Assembly (NCBI GenBank): GCA_030248225.1 | Contig: JASANE010029459.1 | Coordinates: 1-64,000, forward strand | DNA length: 64,000 nt | Direction: 5' to 3' | Source: Trileptium ribeirensis | Taxonomy: Eukaryota > Nematoda > Enoplea > Enoplida > Thoracostomopsidae | Shown here: positions 12,008-22,780 of the stretch, piece after piece | Layout: each line of letters opens with the position of its first letter | Position numbering within the stretch: the first letter of the stretch is position 1 | The notes under the pieces: generated by a model | Seen by the model: the letters and a program-made list of their open reading frames with translations, nothing else | Databases searched by the model: none | What the model was told of the DNA's origin: nothing | Position numbers and translations under genes: made by a program

Positions 12008-12460
12008 ATGATCTTTCGACGAGGCGATATTTATTGCATTTTGCTTGTAGTATTATTTGTATTCACGGTCGAAGCGTCTCATACTGGAACGCGATTAGAT
12101 CCTGCTCTCCTGCAGTTAAGCAGTAGCAGCGGCACACAAACGGTTCTGAAAACGTTGACGAGTCATTCCGCAATTTTAAATGATCCAAGCGACAACAACA
12201 ACACTGGCTATATTTACAACAGTCAAACAGTTGGGGATAGAGCAATATCTCCGATTGAACAAGATAGACGGTATCGAAATGGTGGTAACAAAAAAGTTCA
12301 TAACTATTATTACGATCCGAGCGAAGGCTTATGGAATAATTCAGGTCTACGACGAATGCTTCAAAATCAAGGATTCTATATTCGGCAACCGCTTCCATAT
12401 CAACTTAAAACTGCTACTTATAGTAGCAACAAACTATTGACTGATTTTAAATATAAATGA
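12008..12460 (+). CDS. Putative small secreted protein, 150 aa, unrecognised
   Basis: The ATG at 12008 has an A at -3 and opens a 150-codon frame ending in TGA. Residues 1-24 look like a classical signal peptide: a positive start with two Arg, a hydrophobic core (about 10-22), then VEA-S as a plausible cleavage site. The mature part is hydrophilic and rich in Asn, Tyr, Ser and Arg, with a YYYDPSEG stretch near the middle and no Cys after the signal, so it is not a disulfide-rich peptide. I do not recognise the family. A polyadenylation signal (AATAAA at 12579) follows about 120 bases after the stop, which supports a single-exon transcript or a last exon. It could still be a chance frame, since other frames are also fairly open here. 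No neighbouring gene informs its role. Confidence 0.5.
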   Translation: MIFRRGDIYCILLVVLFVFTVEASHTGTRLDPALLQLSSSSGTQTVLKTLTSHSAILNDPSDNNNTGYIYNSQTVGDRAISPIEQDRRYRNGGNKKVHNYYYDPSEGLWNNSGLRRMLQNQGFYIRQPLPYQLKTATYSSNKLLTDFKYK

Positions 12461-12578
12461 GACAAAAACCGACAAAGAATGAATCTTTTTATCAAGTTTT
12501 ATCCAATTGAACGGTAAAATTGTTACCATTATAACATGCTATTGCAAAAATTTGTCAAATATGTCATAATTGAAGTGT

Positions 12579-12584
12579 AATAAA
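12579..12584 (+). terminator. Polyadenylation signal AATAAA
   Basis: A canonical AATAAA follows the stop codon of the 12008 frame by about 120 bases, in an AT-rich 3' region. Confidence 0.4.
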
Positions 12585-12599
12585 ATATGTACCTAAGAA

Positions 12600-13039
12600 A
12601 CATAACTTAAGGAGCGTAAATGAAAGTGAAAGCTAGTGTGTTTATCATACACTGCGCCTAAACAAAAGCACAGCATTTTGCAACCAAGACTATACCAAAA
12701 CATAAATGAACCTGCTATCACTTCAGTTGCATACCGTAATAAAATATGTGCCGTAGAATTTGAGGTGCATGAATGCTAAACCCAAAACAAGGTATTGTAA
12801 ATGAACATAAAACCACATATGTCCAAAATTCGAGGTCCCATAGGAATTAAGCAGGACCATGGTCGTACGGCGCCTTTGGCGTCTATAAGTTCCGCACCTG
12901 TATGCCGTCAGCGGGGACACCAACCAAGGGAGGAGGGTTCCGCTTGGTGCCGAGAGGGGTCCGACGCGTCGGGACGATAACCTCCAATTTCAATAGGAGC
13001 ATATATGACCTAACACTACCCATCAGATCTTGAAGCTAT
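12600..13039. other. No recognised gene; possible tail of the RT remnant
   Basis: A more GC-rich patch at 12855-12980 differs from its surroundings and may be decayed downstream sequence of the minus-strand retroelement to its right. I see no intact motif. Confidence 0.3.
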
Positions 13040-14045
13040 ATAATTCTCACCAGACATGGTCCAATGAGGCCTCATTCCAACAACCGTACGCTTTGATTCG
13101 GGAATCATGGTGATTGCACAACGAACCCATGCTGTGTTGGGTAAAGTAAATTATTAGTGGTCCACAATCACATCACGGATAATTGTATCAAGCTGGTCCA
13201 CAATCACATCACGGATAATTGTATCAAGCTGGTCCACAATCACATCACGGATAATTGTATCAAGCTGGTCCACAATCACATCACGGATAATTGTATCAAG
13301 CTGGTCCACAATCACATCACGGATAATTGTATCAAGCTGGTCCACAATCACATCACGGATAATTGTATCAAGCTGGTCCACAATCACATCACGGATAATT
13401 GTATCAAGCTGGTCCACAATCACATCACGGATAATTGTATCAAGCTGGTCCACAATCACATCACGGATAATTGTATCAAGCTGGTCCACAATCACATCAC
13501 GGATAATTGTATCAAGCTGGTCCACAATCACATCACGGATAATTGTATCAAGCTGGTCCACAATCACATCACGGATAATTGTATCAAGCTGGTCCACAAT
13601 CACATCACGGATAATTGTATCAAGCTGGTCCACAATCACATCACGGATAATTGTATCAAGCTGGTCCACAATCACATCACGGATAATTGTATCAAGCTGG
13701 TCCACAATCACATCACGGATAATTGTATCAAGCTGGTCCACAATCACATCACGGATAATTGTATCAAGCAATTTAGACACTTTCGACTTTAAACTAAAAA
13801 ATCTAAAATTATCAACACAATTCAACAATCCTTTTATGTATAGGAACAATTGTAGCTTCGCACCACTCATTTCGCACAGAGCCGTTCACAATACACATAT
13901 TAAATAAAGTTGTTAACGTTCCAGTTAAGCCAGGACGTGCGTTTTAAGAAGACATTTGGCATCTCATCAGCTCCTGGGGCAGAGTATTAATTAATCTTGA
14001 GCAGACGGTTATTCACGATCACCTGTGTAATATCAATGGTTGCTA
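13040..14045 (-). pseudogene. Non-LTR retrotransposon reverse transcriptase fragment (CR1/jockey-like), interrupted by a 36-bp array
   Basis: Read on the minus strand, conceptual pieces match the N-terminal half of a non-LTR reverse transcriptase. They are a PGADEMP stretch near 13960-13980 (family PGPDGIP), then the region before NFRFFSLKSKVSKL (about 13771-13815; family NYRPISLTS.V.KL.E), then IIRDVIVD, and after the array a YPTQHGFV stretch (about 13110-13135). Frameshifts and stops separate the pieces, so the copy is dead. The 36-bp array sits exactly over the IIRDVIVD segment. No palm YADD motif survives to the left. The family could be the same as the fragments at 19560 and 42064; that is inference. 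Confidence 0.8.
13158..13769. repeat. Perfect minisatellite, 36-bp unit x 17
   Basis: The block is 612 bases, exactly 17 units of 36 bp beginning TGGTCCACAATCACATCACG; all copies look identical by eye. Because 36 is a multiple of three, each frame repeats every 12 codons and long frames stay open on both strands. On the minus strand the unit encodes a DTIIRDVIVDQ repeat, which is RT sequence, so the array grew from retroelement coding DNA. Confidence 0.97.
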
Positions 14046-16189
14046 TAGAATTGTTACAACGCGGTTTGTAATACTTCGAAACAAAATGACAATAATTAAA
14101 GACATTGTTAAAGTAGTTATTCTGTAATAGGACCGTTCCGGACTGTTACGTTGGCCCTTAATCTTATCAAGGTCCGTTAAGGACCCGATAAAGCCCGAAA
14201 GGCTGACAAGTAACGTTCTGACATGACCCGGCCCGATGTTCAGTTGTGCAAACCTGACCTTTCGCGCGCCATGGATTTGTGTTGCTCGCTTATAACCTTG
14301 TTAAATTTGTCTGTTCGTGACGTACCGTATGCTTTCATGTATGCGATTTGTAACCGCTTTTCGTGTTGCTCTGTTTGTCCCTCGTATATGTCACGTTTTA
14401 TATTGATACATGTAGTGAATCCAGGAGACTAGAAATTACGTCAATAGAACCGATTATAAGAAAATCTCAGGATTCATAGAGACTTCGACCGGGTCATAAT
14501 TTATCGAGCTTTCCTTAAATACGTAGGATCAAAATTACGACCGTCCGAGAATAGGAGGCCTCTCGGCCACTCGCCATGCATCGAACGGCAGTGGCTGTTC
14601 GTCGAATAACGAACGGTACTGACACCAAAATTCGCTGGGGAGTAGCTAAACATCAAAATATTCAATTTACTTAGCACGATTGTGACTTTCCTAGTTGTTG
14701 AGGTATGAAAACAACAGTAAAAGCGAAAACATCAATTTCGGATTCTCGGTAAACGACTGAACCGGACGGGGTTTCCAATTACCGTAAACCGATTATCGCT
14801 TCGACATTTGAAACAGGCCCCGAATACTTTTCGGTGCAGAATTTAATGGGCTTTCCAAGGAGATATATTAGAACAAAATCGGTCCATGGGTTATTAAGTT
14901 GTACTAGTAATTTTATCATATACTCGCCTAAACAACCGCTGCTTACGCTAGGCAGGGTGGTTGTCATCAGTTGATTACATCGAATTATCACGCTGTCAAC
15001 CTCTCTTTTATACCTACATCTTTCTACGACCTGAGTGAATCTTAGCCCGTCCTGTTTCTGACATACAACGCTTTGTCTAACTTGTTGCGGCTTTACTTAC
15101 GACAGATTTGGGCTAAATTGGCTCCACAACAAGGTAATCACAGAGTATATAACTCCTTACGATTTTCTAGGGAAAGCCATAGATCAGCCCTAGTGTCAAT
15201 GCGCCGATTCAGCGAATCTATAACCCAAGAGCACCATCGCGTTACAAGCAGCCCATTTGTCTATACCTTGGGTACGGCGAAAATGCGTTCGTGCTTATTC
15301 ATTTCCATCAAAATCACTCGATCAGGAGCGATGCAACCGCTCCCTCCTGTTTCAGGAGTAACTCCGGTGAGAGTTTAATGCACTGTGTAGCTCAGCCGTC
15401 AAGGATTGCAACGAGCTCTGGCGAACCGCTCAATTGTCATAACGCGCCCCCTCTCTTCCCGTCTATCATTTCTCATTGTATACTGTAGAAGTTGATATCT
15501 ACTTTTCTGTCATTTTGTGAAATAGTGCTATTTTTATTCCGATCCTAAATACCTCTTCTTGGCGAACGCAACAATATGCGGCAGGTCTTTTTCCAACCCT
15601 CCGTTGACCCGTAGTAACCCGCTAAATCTCGCCCCAAAATTGTCTTCTTAGTCTAATAGTGGGCACAAAATTTCGAGAATTTTATCCCAAACTCGAAAGT
15701 CTGCAAATCTCCCCTCATTGCGGTCGCCTTGTCGAAGCGACTTCAAATATACCCGGCGGGTCTCCATCCGCCCTTCCGTTAATTCGGGACAGGCACCAGT
15801 AGCCCCCCTACCGTCGCGAAAACTCTCTCTAATTTCATCGTTTTAGTACTTTTTCTAAATCAGATCGTGGGACAAGGGTATTACCCCTCATCTGAATCGG
15901 CTTCTCATGGCGAGATCAACGATCGCCCTGGGGCATCGTTCTACCCAGAAGTTAGGTTAGGGGAGCCTGCCAAAGCTCCCAATACTAATATATAAATCGA
16001 CCCGCGCGGGTCCGGCCTTGACAACCACCTAGCTCTTTCGTGTTTGGTGTTAATTGGACCTATGTTTCGTCCTGGAAACGAATTTTACCGGAGTCCATTG
16101 AATAACCCTCGGGAAGCCCTTGCCCCAGACCCTTCTTTTGTCCCGTTTGTTTTACGTTTCTCTCCCCTTATCCGACGTTTTCGGTCGCT
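14046..16189. other. No recognised gene; CpG-containing, mixed composition
   Basis: The stretch is less AT-rich than its flanks, with several GC-rich patches (14150-14280, 15560-16030). It looks like decayed mobile DNA, but I recognise no enzyme motif. Open frames at 15073-15378 and 14779-14991 show no family signature. Confidence 0.3.
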
Positions 16190-16345
16190 CTTTTGTTTGC
16201 CGTGCTGTGTGTTTTTGTTTCTTTTTCGCTATCTTTTCTTTTCTAGCTGTCTGCCTTCTTTCTCTTTTCTTCCCCTCTTTCGGTTTTCCTTCTTTTTCCT
16301 CTCTCTCTGTCTCTCTTTCTCTTCATCTGCCCTTCCCTTTCTAAC
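16190..16345. repeat. Polypyrimidine tract on the + strand
   Basis: About 155 bases are almost entirely C and T with a few G, including runs of CTCTCTCTGTCTCTCTTTCT type. Such tracts are simple-sequence DNA able to form non-B structure. The apparent open frames through it are compositional. Confidence 0.8.
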
Positions 16346-16755
16346 TTAAATGAATATTAAATTTTAATTAATAATTGTTAAGTAAATATATTATTAATAA
16401 TCACAAATATATATAGACTAGAACAAAATAACAGACAGATATATAACTATATAAATAATATATATATTGAAAGTAAAAACAATTCGTGCTAAATTTGTAA
16501 GTTTTACGAATTTAGTTACATATGTAGTACATAGGAATATAGCGGGACAGGGGGAGGTTTGGAGCCCGGCGGTAGTTCGGGCGGATTTCAGGCGATGGTG
16601 CCCTTTTGGTGGGTGGTTCCCAAGGGGCCCCCATCCCAGGCCCCCGCGAGGGTCCCATCCCGTGTCCCTTTTCCCCTTGAGACGTCTTAAGGATAGCCGA
16701 TCTTTTATAAAATTTTAGCCAAGAATAAATACAGCCTCCGAGACAAAACATATCA
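16346..16755. other. No recognised gene; AT-rich then GC-rich patch
   Basis: Very AT-rich DNA (16350-16480) gives way to a G/C-rich block (16550-16690) with runs such as CCCAAGGGGCCCCC. I see no protein or RNA family in it. Confidence 0.35.
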
Positions 16756-17017
16756 ACGTGCAATGTTTGCACGTAACCGCGTGGGAAGGATAGGGAAATC
16801 AGCAGAAACAATAGCTCTGGTCGGCGAGTTTATCAAAGAGATAAGCGGGTGGATGGTCTTGTATGGCAGTAGACAGATACACCAACGTGCAATGTTTGCA
16901 CGGTGGTCCATGTAAAGTATGGACGGGAATTCTGAAATTGTCAATATGAACCAACGGATGCTCACTAATTGATAAAGCCATACATACAGGTAAACGTGTA
17001 ATGTTTGCACGTTTACC
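16756..17017. repeat. Three related hairpin palindromes
   Basis: The motif CGTGYAA-TGT-TTGCACG occurs at 16757, 16886 and 16995. Copy 1 is a perfect 8-bp stem (ACGTGCAA/TTGCACGT). Copy 2 extends by three bases with one mismatch. Copy 3 reaches 13-bp arms (GGTAAACGTGTAA/TTGCACGTTTACC) with one G-T type mismatch. The loop TGT is constant, while the outer arms differ in sequence between copies yet mostly stay paired. Confidence 0.85.
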
Positions 17018-19559
17018 TATGGGATCCATAGCGAATATATCGATCCAAGTGGGTCGGGGTTCAAAGTTAGACTATTGTTTTGAGTTTATTGAGTATTGAT
17101 ATTTTACCCGCCTAATATACACAATTAATATTTCAAAGAGTGGCTTCTTTCTTGATGTTAGCACGACTTTAGCTTTATATAGGTTACGGGTCATATTTAA
17201 CCATATTAATAATTATTAATTAATATTTAATAACTCTGATTATAATGTTTGGTTTCTCGGATTAGTTTGATTTGACATCGGAATGTCTGGATTGCCAGAC
17301 GTAAACAGAAGGCTTAAAATTGATAAAACAAAGGGCGAAATTTCGACCTTTGTCCCGAGTTTGCAGGTGTGTCCCTATTGTTTTCAGACTCTCTTAAGCT
17401 GGGTCACCAGTTTACGGTAGTAAAAATTGACTTCATTTTCGAACTTTTTTAATTGGTCGCCGACATAAAATCCGCAAAACAAGGAGCGACGAAAGATTGA
17501 TCGGGATTGGATAGCGACAAAATCGGTATCTTAAAATATAGGCGAAAATTTTAATGTCGGACTTGACGTCCGACTTCTTCGAATCAGTCTGACTTCGACA
17601 CCATGGAGTTAGGCCGACCCTACTGATCATAGCTAGTATTTTTTATCGACATTGTTTTCACGGTTGATCCATCGACGTCCGCGATCAGCCAATCATAACG
17701 AATCCGCAAAGATCACCCGAACCGATAACCCCGACACATCTCACCCTTAGTACCAGTTACCTGTCTGTAATTACGTCGATTATATACGTAACTGTTTTGA
17801 ACTCGGTAACGAACAAGATGGTCGAGTGTTTAAGACATATATATCTCGCAAAATTTTAAACTTGGTGATATAGGATCGAAACCAAGCTAGGGAAATGACC
17901 GAATTCCTGTTGGACTTTTTGGTCCTCATCGCCCGGTATCACCAAAAAGGGAAAACCTTTTGACCCCAGTGGTCACCCCTTGGTGTTAGAACATCGGCCG
18001 AAGAGAACACTAGCCACACTTACAATTTTAATCCTGACCAAACGTCGAACGATCAAATTCGTCCCGTAATGTTACTTAATCTAGGTCAGTGGTCGAGCCA
18101 ACCTTCTTTTAGAACTCATAGGTCGGAGACACGCTCCAACTGTCCACAAATTGCAAAACGATCTGTTATCGAATACGGGAGTGAGTGATTCTGATTAGTG
18201 CTGAACATGATAGTAAGTCCGAAATTTCATTGCCAACCTAAAGTCTCAGGTTGACAGGACGAAAGCTTAACATTGTCCCATGGTCATTCGTTGCACAATT
18301 ACTCGTGTATCTCTTTACCTCGTATGGAGCGAATCCACTTCAATTGGAAGGTACGGAGTATGGAAATTTGTATCCCTCGCCGTTTTGATTGTCGCATCGC
18401 TGCAAGTTCTCGCGTAATCTCAGATTTTACTCGCACGCCGAAACGTACCCCTCGATGCATTGGATTGCACCGTTGCAGCCTCCGTAACTTGGAATGCATG
18501 TTGTACCTCAAAGGCACCAGTGGATCAAATACACCGTGCAAACATACGATTTGTCAAACACATAAGGATACTAGCCGTAACAATCACTCATCAATCGTAT
18601 CTGAAATCGGGAGTACCCAACCATGTCCACCGTATCAGTTACATAGCCGCCTGGCACCAAGGGATTTACTAGAGAATCATAGCTCATACAATATTGGTCG
18701 AATATTAAAGTAAAATTCCATAAAAGATTTGTTAGGCAAATCAATTTTCAAACTAAAGAGTTAAATAATCCATGATATGTCGTAATACTTGTACCATACA
18801 TGATATCTTACTGTTATTTTCATGCATACTACCTATGTTATTGTCATTGTTCGTTATTTTTGGCATGCACCTTGTCTGTCCCACACTGCTGCGTTCAGAG
18901 CGAGCAATAGTCCCTGATTTCCCTCACGATTTTGAACTCCGTGTCCTTCGCCTTCTGCGCGATTTATTTTTAAACCTCAAGGAAAGCGGAAAGCCCAATC
19001 GGGCCAGTTTTACAATTACTACGGCACCCCCATGGTAGGGCAAAATGGGGCGCGTCATTCTGTTAAATGTACTTGCCTCATGAGCATTATCATGTAAAGT
19101 TTTTAACATTTACCCAGTAAATTGTTCTGCTCATAGCACTCATACCACCTTGCCTGTAAACAAATTTCGCCTAAGTTGGCACCTCTCTTCAATTCACCCG
19201 AAACATTTCATATTTATCTCCAACAAGTGAGAGATCGCAAACAACTTCTAAGTGAAATCGAGATAGAGAATATTGGCATGCCACTATGACCTGCGAGCAG
19301 TTGTCAGTGTCATCATCCCTGGGGGACCTCAGTAATCATACCATAAACTAGACAAATGCGCAACCAAACGGGTGGGGTCCGAGCACACCTCGTGAAGCGC
19401 GCCTGCGGCCTGCTAAGCTCCATCGCTTCTTGGGTCTGACCAAGAGAAACCGCTAAATTGGAAAAAGAGCGAGCTTTTAGGTCCAACCTCGAGGTTATGA
19501 TAGCCGGGGTCGTATGGGTATGCTCTTAGGAAGTTGCACCATGCAGTTGCGTCACGTTA
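17018..19559. other. No recognised gene
   Basis: Several weak open frames occur. The frame at 18273-18713 (+) has no family resemblance. The frame at 18772-19038 (+) starts with ATG, is 88 codons and has a hydrophobic stretch near residues 11-35, but there is no homology that I can see. A perfect 7-bp hairpin, GTCGGAC-TTGAC-GTCCGAC, lies near 17556-17574. Confidence 0.35.
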
Positions 19560-20335
19560 TTACAATTCAATATTGATGCGTCAACGTCATTTGACGTTGA
19601 TATTTGATTGTTTGTGTCCCGGAATGGTCCGATCTGAACATTACCTTTTTGTTGGTTTTTAGCATAAGCAAGGAAAGATTTACTGTCTTTATCTATATTA
19701 TCATAAATTTAGTTTCGTACTTTATTTTTGAACGTCTTATTTGCGCGTAAACATGTTCAGTAGCTGCTGCTACGCGAGCGTATGCCGCTGTTGAGTTAGC
19801 TCTTTTATACCGTCGATGAGCGTTATGTTTTTGTCTCATGGCCCACCAGCATGAATAGTTACACCAAATAGGTTTGCGGCAGTCGAACGATGATGCTGTT
19901 GGAATAGTTTCGTTAATACTAGTGGTGCGTACGTTTTGAAATCTTATCCAGGCGCCATTAACATACACATTGCTAAAGACAGTATTCCAGTCAACGGTAT
20001 TAAGACGACGTTGAACCATGGACCAATCTGTTCGCTTTCACTGAAATTTGTGTTCGTTGCACCTAATATAACCCAGAGCCAGATTTATTTCAAATCTTAA
20101 TGCAAGATGGTCGCAACTTTTCAATGGTAGTATAGTATCAATATTGCACGCACAGTTAGGCGAGTCTGCAAAAATCAAGTCTAATATATCGTTAACTCTT
20201 GTTTGAAGATGTACTAACTGTACAAAGTTACCATATATTACATTATCTAGAATACAATTATATTATTCAGGCAATGTTATATTATCCCAATTGGCTAAGG
20301 GTAGATTGCGATCTCCCACGATACATTTGAGCAGA
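19560..20335 (-). pseudogene. Non-LTR retrotransposon fragment: AP endonuclease end plus endonuclease-RT linker
   Basis: On the minus strand, conceptual pieces from right to left are: a GDRNLPLANW stretch (20287-20318; family GDFN.P.I.W), ILDLIFADSP, SCDHLALRF (20087-20114; the SDH motif of AP-type endonuclease), and then the linker typical of CR1/jockey-type elements (DWNTVFSNV, KPIWCN, RRYKRA), with the KDSKSFLAYAKN linker end near 19650-19690. Single stops and frame changes separate the pieces. The RT domain is missing to the left. The ORF at 19693-20019 is the largest surviving part. Confidence 0.82.
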
Positions 20336-20884
20336 CCTAGACATAATGCAGTGTTCACAGAGAGTTGTGTGCATCCACTGCACATTGTGGCAAAATTTTG
20401 CAAAATGCTGCTACTGAAGCTGTGTCACTATTATAAAAACAGCTACGGAAACCACTTGAAAATCTCTGGAATCGTACAGTACGCTCATGTTGGATTTTAG
20501 ATGACCAAATCATATACAGACCGTTATAAATGCCCCAAAGACTGACTATATTTTGAAATCCAGCGAAAACGACAATCACTCAATAGAAATGAAATATTAG
20601 TGATCACCAGCTTATCTCTTTGTTATCACTGGAAATTTATCTGTTTATAATATATAAAAGAGAAATCTTTTTGCCTCTGCCTGTTCAAGTATACAGTGTA
20701 CGCGTTGCGGTGAAGACAACTACATAAATGTCAAGCATTTATAAAATGCTGTAAACCCAAGCTATCTTCTTTCAGAGTTCAAATCTCTTCGCGTATACTC
20801 ACGCTAATTTGTTTTTGGATAAAACATATTTCTCAGGAAAGTGTTGGAAACGGTCCAGATTTTCTGTGAAGTGAATAGATCTCT
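20336..20884. other. No recognised gene
   Basis: Possibly includes decayed 5' endonuclease sequence of the fragment to the left in its first 80 bases. The remainder is AT-rich without motifs. Confidence 0.3.
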
Positions 20885-21450
20885 AGAACTGCAATTATTC
20901 GTTTGTATAGCCTTTCGATGTTGCTTAATTGAGCGTCTATTTTTCAGAATACCGCTCAGTTGTTTAGAACTGCAATTATTCGTTTGTATAGCCTTTCGAT
21001 GTTGTTTAATTGAGCATCTATTTTTCAGAATACCGCTCAGTTGTTTAGAACTGTAATTATTCGTTTGTATAGCCTTTCGATGTTGCTTAATTGAGCATCT
21101 GTGTTTCAGAATACCGCTCAGTTGTTTAGAACTGCAATTATTCGTTTGTATAGCCTTTCGATGTTGCTTAATTGAGCATCTATTTTTCATAATACCGCTC
21201 AGTTGTTTAAAACTGCAATTATTCGTTTGTATAGCCTTTCGATGTTGCTTAATTGAGCATCTATTTTTCAGAATACCGCTCAGTTGTTTAGAACTGCAAT
21301 TATTCGTTTGTATAGCCTTTCGATGTTGTTTAATTGAGCATCTATTTTTCAGAATACCGCTCAGTTGTTTAGAACTGCAATTATTCGTTTGTATAGCCTT
21401 TCGATGTTGTTTAATTGAGCATCTATTTTTCAGAATACCGCTCAGTTGTT
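20885..21450. repeat. Minisatellite, 81-bp unit x 7
   Basis: Seven units marked by GCAATTATTCGTTTGTATAG recur every 81 bases with few differences. The unit is 27 codons long, so a minus-strand frame stays open with a 27-residue period; this is not evidence for a protein. The array abuts the downstream end of the BEL/Pao remnant. Confidence 0.95.
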
Positions 21451-21589
21451 ATTGTACATTTCGCAATTTTACATCGTAGAATGGGTTTCAAAATATTTAT
21501 CGTTAACACGAGTTGTCGTTTCATTTTTGACAACAGTCACTTTGTTAACCGACGGAGTGTTAGGAGAATTATAAACGTAGGTAATTGGA

Positions 21590-22780
21590 CGGGTATTGAC
21601 AATATCTTCAATTTCGGCTAGTAAAGTGACAAACTGATCTCAGGAGAGAAGCTTGCGACCTGTCACTGTTTTGACGGTTTCCACTAGGCTTTAGTGCTCA
21701 CCACCGTGCTACGGCCTCAGTTATGAGATAAATTTCAAATGAACACCACTGTCAGAGAGATGCGACAATTCGGCTTTGAATAGTTTATGATAGAACGTAT
21801 GAAATATATTTTCCGCCACCCCAAACTGGGAAGCATTATCTAAAATCAGCTAAATTGGGCAATCGCTCCTAGATATAAAGCGACTCATGCAATCGGCGAA
21901 ACATAGGACTGTGCAATCGTGAACATGTTGTATGTGTGAATAGCACGCACGACCAAAGCAAGTAAACAACCAAATTCACATTTTAAATTACGGACCTTGT
22001 GTTGGAACATGTACCGGGCCCAAATAATCTAACCCGACACACTGAAACGACACTGAGGATACCACACACGCTACCGTGGCCAAAGAGGCATTGCTAGAAA
22101 ATAAAACGAAGCACACTCCAACTTTCGACATAATATAATACATCTAGTTATCATCTCCGATCGGCTGGACGACCGTCACACACGCTACCGTGGCCAAGGA
22201 GGCATTGCTAGAAAATAAAACGAAGCACACTCCAACTTTCGACATAATATAATACATCTAGTTATCATCTCCGATCGGCTGGACGACCGTCACACACGCT
22301 ACCGTGGCCAAGGAGGCATTGCTAGAAAATAAAACGAAGCACACTCCAACTTTCGACATAATATAATACATCTAGTTATCATCTCCGATCGGCTGGACGA
22401 CCGTCACACACGCTACCGTGGCCAAGGAGGCATTGCTAGAAAATAAAACGAAGCACACTCCAACTTTCGACATAATATAATACATCTAGTTATCATCTCC
22501 GATCGGCTGGACGACCGTGAGGTATCCAGAATACTCAGCGGAGTTGACTGACTGTATTGCTTATGTCTGAATCTAGCAATTTTTAATGACGCTGTTTTAT
22601 AATAAAATCAACCACACAGTTATATTTTTTGCAGAAGTGTTGGATCAGCAGCTTCCAAAGTCAGATCGGTATATCTGAGTCACCCACAACAACGCAACAT
22701 AGCGTGCTCGTCAAGTCGTAATCCAAGTGGACGAGCTAAATGGTTTTCGTTGGGTGAATTCTCTGTAACAAAAGCTTTTC
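21590..22780 (-). pseudogene. BEL/Pao LTR retrotransposon integrase remnant
   Basis: Reading the minus strand from right to left gives the integrase order. There is an N-terminal LDEHAMLR-like segment (about 22690-22740), then a FQCVGLDYLGP stretch (22017-22050) with the first catalytic Asp, then KCEFGCLLALVVRAIH, then LILDNASQF (21824-21846) with the second Asp, then a LLAEIEDIVNTRPITY segment (21590-21640) typical of the BEL/Pao integrase C-terminal side. Many frameshifts and stops make it inactive. A 114-bp array interrupts it just upstream of the first catalytic Asp. Assignment to BEL/Pao rather than Ty3 rests on the EIE..NTRP segment and order. Confidence 0.78.
22063..22518. repeat. Minisatellite, 114-bp unit x 4
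   Basis: Four nearly identical 114-bp units start CACACACGCTACCGTGGCC at 22063, 22177, 22291 and 22405. The only difference that I see is AAAG versus AAGG in the first. The unit lies within the integrase remnant, 38 codons long. Confidence 0.97.

Noticed and set aside
13158..13769. CRISPR array
   Set aside because: The 36-bp unit is directly contiguous with no spacers, and the DNA is eukaryotic.
13154..13870. Long open frames on both strands over the 36-bp array (238 and 211 codons)
   Set aside because: They are open only because a 36-bp unit repeats in frame. The minus frame starts in RT code, so it is part of a dead retroelement, not a repeat-protein gene.
16044..16349. 101-codon Phe/Ser/Leu-rich frame
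   Set aside because: It runs through the pyrimidine tract and reflects base composition.
20804..21190. 128-codon minus frame in the 81-bp array
   Set aside because: Its 27-residue period is the repeat unit itself; no start context or family.
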